A stretch of 25,077 nucleotides of DNA. It comes from GCA-2718595 sp963935005 (GTDB taxonomy: Bacteria; Gemmatimonadota; Gemmatimonadetes; Longimicrobiales; Gaopeijiaceae). Shown here in pieces: positions 21,410 to 25,077 of the stretch. The position numbers and the translations under genes were made by a program. Where the stretch lies: assembly GCA_963935005.1 (NCBI GenBank), contig CAWWAX010000016.1, positions 1-25,077 on the forward strand, read 5' to 3'. Position 1 is the first letter of the stretch, and each line of letters opens with the position of its first letter. Under the pieces are notes generated by a model, which worked only from the letters and a program-made list of their open reading frames with translations, was not told the DNA's origin and made no database searches.

Positions 21410-24271
21410 TCAACTCCTCAGAACACTTCCAAGATAAGTCGCAGTGTGCGACTTCGAGGCATTTATCACCGTTTCAGGAGGACCCTCGGCTACAATATTC
21501 CCTCCGTCATAACCTCCCTCTGGACCAAGATCTATAATCCAATCAGCAGTCTTAACGACCTCCAGATTATGCTCGACCACAACGACCGTATTGCCTTTGT
21601 CTACCAACTCATGAAGCACCTTGAGCAACACTCTGACATCTTCGAAATGAAGTCCTGTCGTCGGTTCGTCTAAGATATATAGAGTCTTGCCAGTCCCGCG
21701 TTTAGAAAGCTCACTACTGAGCTTAACTCTCTGTGCTTCGCCCCCTGATAGTGTCGTCGCCGCCTGTCCAAGATGGATATAATCCAATCCTACATCAGAC
21801 AGCGTTTGTAGTTTGATTCGGATTGACGGAAACGGATCAAAAAATTCAAGAGCTTCACAAACCGTCATATTTAACACATCAGAAATATTTCTACCTTTCA
21901 GTGCAATATCCAAAGTTTCCGTGTTGTAACGTCGACCGCGACAGACATCACAGGACACATACACATCGGGAAGGAAATGCATCTCGATTTTGACCAGACC
22001 ATCCCCCGAGCAGGCCTCACATCGGCCTCCTTTTACATTGAAAGAGAAGCGCCCTCGATCATACCCTCTAATCTGAGATTCTGGCAACTTAGCAAATAGT
22101 TCTCTGATGGGAGTAAACAACCCCGTATAGGTAGCTGGATTCGATCGAGGAGTCCTGCCGATAGGAGACTGGTCCACTTCAATGACTTTGTCAATCAACT
22201 CTAACCCATGAAGGCTATCATGAGATTCCGGCAACTTCTTACTGCGATAAAAATGGCGAGCCAACGTTGGGTATAATGTCTGATTGATAAGCGTAGATTT
22301 ACCTGAGCCACTCACCCCAGTCACAGCAACAAAACATCCCAGTGGAATATCAACGTCCAAGTTGTTAAGGTTATTTCCTCGGGCACCCTTCAAGCTCAGA
22401 ACATTGGCCCTATCAACTGGGCGTCGCACTACAGGTACTTCTATACACTTGGAACCCTTAAGGTATGAACCCGTGAGAGAACGGCTCTCCTCCATAACTT
22501 CACTGAGAGTTCCCTGCACAACGACTTCCCCACCTGCTATTCCCGCCCCAGGGCCGAGATCTACGATATGATCCGCAGCTCGAATCGTCTCCTCATCGTG
22601 TTCGACCACAATAACCGTATTGCCCAATTCCTTAAGAGATTTCAGAGTTCCAATCAACTTCTGATTATCTTTTTGATGAAGACCGATAGACGGCTCATCT
22701 AGAACGTACAGAACACCCGTAAGCCCACTTCCAATTTGACTTGCCAATTGTATACGCTGTGACTCGCCTCCAGACAAAGAAGCTGCCGATCTACCGAGTG
22801 CTAGATAACTGAGTCCAACCTCTTTCAGGAAGGCGAGTCGTTCGTGTACTTCCCTGAGAATTGGAGGGGCGATCTCAGATGATATTCTCTGAACACCCGA
22901 AGATTTTCCTTTTGAAATATCTAATGACAGTCCTTTGAAGAATTCCAGAGTATCCGAAATGGGAAGGTCTGTGATCTCACCGAGAGAGCGCCCAGCAACA
23001 GTCACAGACAGGGAATCTGCTTTGAGCCTGCTTCCCTGACAATCTGGACAACGCAGGGTAGACATGTACTCTTCCAGTTGGCCTCTTATAGCGTCAGAGT
23101 TTGTCTCCTGATGACGAATCTTGATGTCTTGTATCAGACCAACCCAAGGCTCTTCATAAAATTTCTTGCCTCGTTTTCTCCGATAGGGGAAACGAATCTT
23201 CATCTCACCAGATCCGTAAAGTATGGCCTCTTTTACTTCTGGAACCAGATCTATCCAGGGGTCTTCCGCTGAAAAATCGTATGCTTCAGTCAATCCGGCG
23301 ATTACAGACTTCATCAGATATCCAGAAGGCTTCCCCCAAGGCAGCAACACCCCTTGGAGTAAAGATTTCGAATCATCTCCTACTAAAAGCTCAGGACTCA
23401 CATGGTTGGTGGTTCCTAGCCCGTCACATGTTTCACACGCACCATGCGGAGAATTAAAAGAAAATTGCCTCGGTTCTATTTCTGGGATACTAGTCCCACA
23501 TTGAAAGCACGAATAATTCTCACTAAAAAAATGCTCCGCTACTTTTTTCCCTCGATGCTCTATCACTTGAGCCACACCACCCGCTAAACCAAAGGCGGTC
23601 GAAACCGATTCTGTTAATCGTTCACTGTCATCCGATGATAGTGCCAAGCGATCCACTACTACAGAAATGTCATGATTTTCATATCTATTGAGATCCGGAG
23701 GCATCGATAAATCAACCTGATCACCGTCCACAACAGCCCTCACAAAACCCTTTATTCGCACCTTTTCAAGAAGCTCTCGAAATTCGCCTTTCCTGCCCCT
23801 GACCAAAGGAGCTAAGATTTCAATCTTTATATTTTCTCCTAAATTTAGGAGTGTCTCCGTGATCTCTTCGGGTGACTGCCGTGCTACTGGTTGCCCACAA
23901 TTCCTACAGTGTGCCACACCAACGCGAGCCCACAACACTCTCAAATAATCATAGATTTCAGTGACAGTCCCGACAGTCGAGCGAGGGTTGCGGTTAAGAG
24001 TTTTTTGTTCGATAGAGATCGCTGGAGACAAGCCCTCAATTACATCCACATCAGGCTTTTCCATTAAACCCAAGAACTGACGAGCATAAGCCGACAGTGA
24101 TTCTACATACCGGCGTTGTCCTTCTGCATAAATGGTGTCGAAAGCTAGAGAGGATTTTCCAGACCCTGATAGTCCAGTGAGTACCACCAAGGCACGACGG
24201 GGCAATTCCAGGTCCACATTCTGCAAATTATGCACACGGGCACCACGGATTACGAGAGAATCTTTAGCCAT
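21410..24271 (-). CDS. uvrA: Excinuclease ABC subunit A
   Basis: DNA damage sensor of nucleotide-excision repair, a dimeric ABC ATPase that loads UvrB. Full length (953 residues). Two ATPase modules are visible: Walker A GLSGSGKSS (33-41) and GVSGSGKST (about 650), signatures LSGGESQR (about 500) and LSGGEAQR (about 842), each followed by YVLDEPSIGLH or YILDEPTTGLH. Zinc-binding pairs CFQC/CETC lie near 255-280 and CEAC/CDVC near 750-775; an extra CRNC sits near 122. YVESLSAYARQFLG near the start is highly conserved. The start ATG is at 24269-24271 with a weak ribosome-binding site. It lies 78 bases after the tamB-like gene on the same strand, so they may share a transcript; no SOS-type operator is obvious. 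Confidence 0.97.
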   Translation of the reverse strand: MAKDSLVIRGARVHNLQNVDLELPRRALVVLTGLSGSGKSSLAFDTIYAEGQRRYVESLSAYARQFLGLMEKPDVDVIEGLSPAISIEQKTLNRNPRSTVGTVTEIYDYLRVLWARVGVAHCRNCGQPVARQSPEEITETLLNLGENIKIEILAPLVRGRKGEFRELLEKVRIKGFVRAVVDGDQVDLSMPPDLNRYENHDISVVVDRLALSSDDSERLTESVSTAFGLAGGVAQVIEHRGKKVAEHFFSENYSCFQCGTSIPEIEPRQFSFNSPHGACETCDGLGTTNHVSPELLVGDDSKSLLQGVLLPWGKPSGYLMKSVIAGLTEAYDFSAEDPWIDLVPEVKEAILYGSGEMKIRFPYRRKRGKKFYEEPWVGLIQDIKIRHQETNSDAIRGQLEEYMSTLRCPDCQGSRLKADSLSVTVAGRSLGEITDLPISDTLEFFKGLSLDISKGKSSGVQRISSEIAPPILREVHERLAFLKEVGLSYLALGRSAASLSGGESQRIQLASQIGSGLTGVLYVLDEPSIGLHQKDNQKLIGTLKSLKELGNTVIVVEHDEETIRAADHIVDLGPGAGIAGGEVVVQGTLSEVMEESRSLTGSYLKGSKCIEVPVVRRPVDRANVLSLKGARGNNLNNLDVDIPLGCFVAVTGVSGSGKSTLINQTLYPTLARHFYRSKKLPESHDSLHGLELIDKVIEVDQSPIGRTPRSNPATYTGLFTPIRELFAKLPESQIRGYDRGRFSFNVKGGRCEACSGDGLVKIEMHFLPDVYVSCDVCRGRRYNTETLDIALKGRNISDVLNMTVCEALEFFDPFPSIRIKLQTLSDVGLDYIHLGQAATTLSGGEAQRVKLSSELSKRGTGKTLYILDEPTTGLHFEDVRVLLKVLHELVDKGNTVVVVEHNLEVVKTADWIIDLGPEGGYDGGNIVAEGPPETVINASKSHTATYLGSVLRS

Positions 24272-24349
24272 TACTCATCAAATCTCTTAGCTCACATTCC
24301 TATTCAATTCAAAACAAGGAATTTACTGCAACAAGATCGGAATACCTAT

Positions 24350-25077
24350 TTAGTAGATCCATTCCCTGAAAATAGAAAGTCCAAAATCTTTCTTAGCATG
24401 AAATCCGAGTTCGCCAAAACCAAGCATCCTGTTTCGGAAAAACCGGTCTTCGAAAAAAGACTCCACTGTATAAGAATCCGATGAAATCCATTCGGAACGA
24501 ACTCCGGCAAATCCGCTTCCTGATCCCTGGGTGGAGAGAGGACGAAATAACAGAGTCAGAAACAGATCTTCAGTCATATAAAAACCTGTTTCAACAACAG
24601 TTGTACCCAGCGTACTGCTCGTATTACCTAGAAAATCAAAATCTTCTTGGGTAATACTCAGATAGTCCACACCTAATTCTCTGGCCATTGCAGATCCAAG
24701 CTCATTACTGAATGTGCTAAGCCCTAAAGTTGCTCCAGAACCTAAAATGGCTCCCATAGAATTTACTGCTTGGTTTTGACCCGAAGTCAATGCGTACGTC
24801 GGACGCCCGAAATACAAATGACTGAGTAGATCATCTTCTGTAAAACCAGCCTGTTCACTGCTCAGACTGATCCTCGGTGCCACCAAAGTTCCCGTCACAG
24901 AAGCGGTGATACCAAATCGATCTCCTACCGAGGAACGGACATTATTGCTCGCTGAAATATTCAGAGTCGGGTTAATGCCGCTAGTTCCTAGGAAGCGCAG
25001 GGTCCCTGTCTCCACCTGAAACTGCCTACCAAGAGCTCCATATGAACCTCGCAACGCCTCAAGTTCACCCACTAAAG
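24350..25077 (-). CDS. tamB: TamB-like (DUF490) translocation/assembly protein, C-terminal end only
   Basis: The frame is open from the right edge of the window to the TAA at 24350-24352, giving the last ~242 residues of a larger protein; the internal GTG at 25070-25072 is not a real start. The sequence matches the TamB C-terminal domain: GTLRFLGTSGINPTLNISAS, GDRFGITASVTGTLVAPRIS, LSSEQAGFTEDDLLSHLYFG, VDYLSITQ, VVETGFYMTEDLFLTLLF and an aromatic end (FREWIY). TamB is a long beta-helical, inner-membrane-anchored protein that spans the periplasm and works with an Omp85 partner in outer-membrane protein insertion or lipid transport. This is the clearest sign of a diderm cell in the window. Confidence 0.85.
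   Translation of the reverse strand, partial: LVGELEALRGSYGALGRQFQVETGTLRFLGTSGINPTLNISASNNVRSSVGDRFGITASVTGTLVAPRISLSSEQAGFTEDDLLSHLYFGRPTYALTSGQNQAVNSMGAILGSGATLGLSTFSNELGSAMARELGVDYLSITQEDFDFLGNTSSTLGTTVVETGFYMTEDLFLTLLFRPLSTQGSGSGFAGVRSEWISSDSYTVESFFEDRFFRNRMLGFGELGFHAKKDFGLSIFREWIY

Noticed and set aside
22284..23504. Several 64-95 codon plus-strand frames inside uvrA
   Set aside because: All lie opposite conserved UvrA sequence and have no start signals.

Overview
The window is ordinary bacterial chromosome with tightly packed protein genes and no tRNA, rRNA, insertion sequence, prophage or CRISPR array that I can see. The gene content points to a diderm bacterium: a TamB-type outer-membrane assembly protein, lipobox lipoproteins, a succinylase-type dap pathway and secreted peptidoglycan hydrolases. 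A DUF6174-type lipoprotein, an S16 protein with a long acidic tail and a secreted GH3/beta-lactamase fusion next to a DUF1343 (NamZ) gene fit the FCB lineages. A Gemmatimonadota-like marine organism is my best guess, but that is inference from family resemblance only.

Bases 1-5882, all on the minus strand and read right to left, hold housekeeping genes: trpS, a 4-hydroxy-2-oxoglutarate-aldolase-like DapA paralogue, purA, then the conserved rpsP-rimM-trmD-rplS operon. rplS runs off the left edge. rpsP carries an unusual pentapeptide-repeat tail, and there are candidate promoter and leader structures in front of rpsP and rplS.

Bases 6111-9445, plus strand, hold an inositol-monophosphatase-family gene followed by dapB-dapA-dapD. 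These make tetrahydrodipicolinate and its N-succinyl derivative on the way to meso-diaminopimelate and lysine. A DUF442 phosphatase-like lipoprotein gene follows.

Bases 10341-20849 look like a peptidoglycan-salvage neighbourhood. It holds a BadF/BadG-type amino-sugar kinase coupled to a sodium:solute symporter (minus strand), two GH3 beta-N-acetylglucosaminidases (one a tethered lipoprotein, one secreted and fused to a serine beta-lactamase-fold domain), a divergent secreted NamZ-type exo-N-acetylmuramidase, and a D-amino-acid transaminase. The likely sequence of events is trimming of wall glycan outside the inner membrane, import of an amino sugar, its phosphorylation, and handling of D-amino acids. 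No MurQ etherase is present here. A two-helix small protein and a DUF6174 lipoprotein interrupt this block.

Bases 20979-25077 hold a MORN_2/YwqK-repeat lipoprotein, complete uvrA, and the 3' end of a tamB-like gene that runs off the right edge.

No single undescribed system is proven here. The most interesting items are the peptidoglycan-salvage cluster, the repeat tail of S16, the structured leader before rplS, and the probable non-ATG start of the symporter gene.
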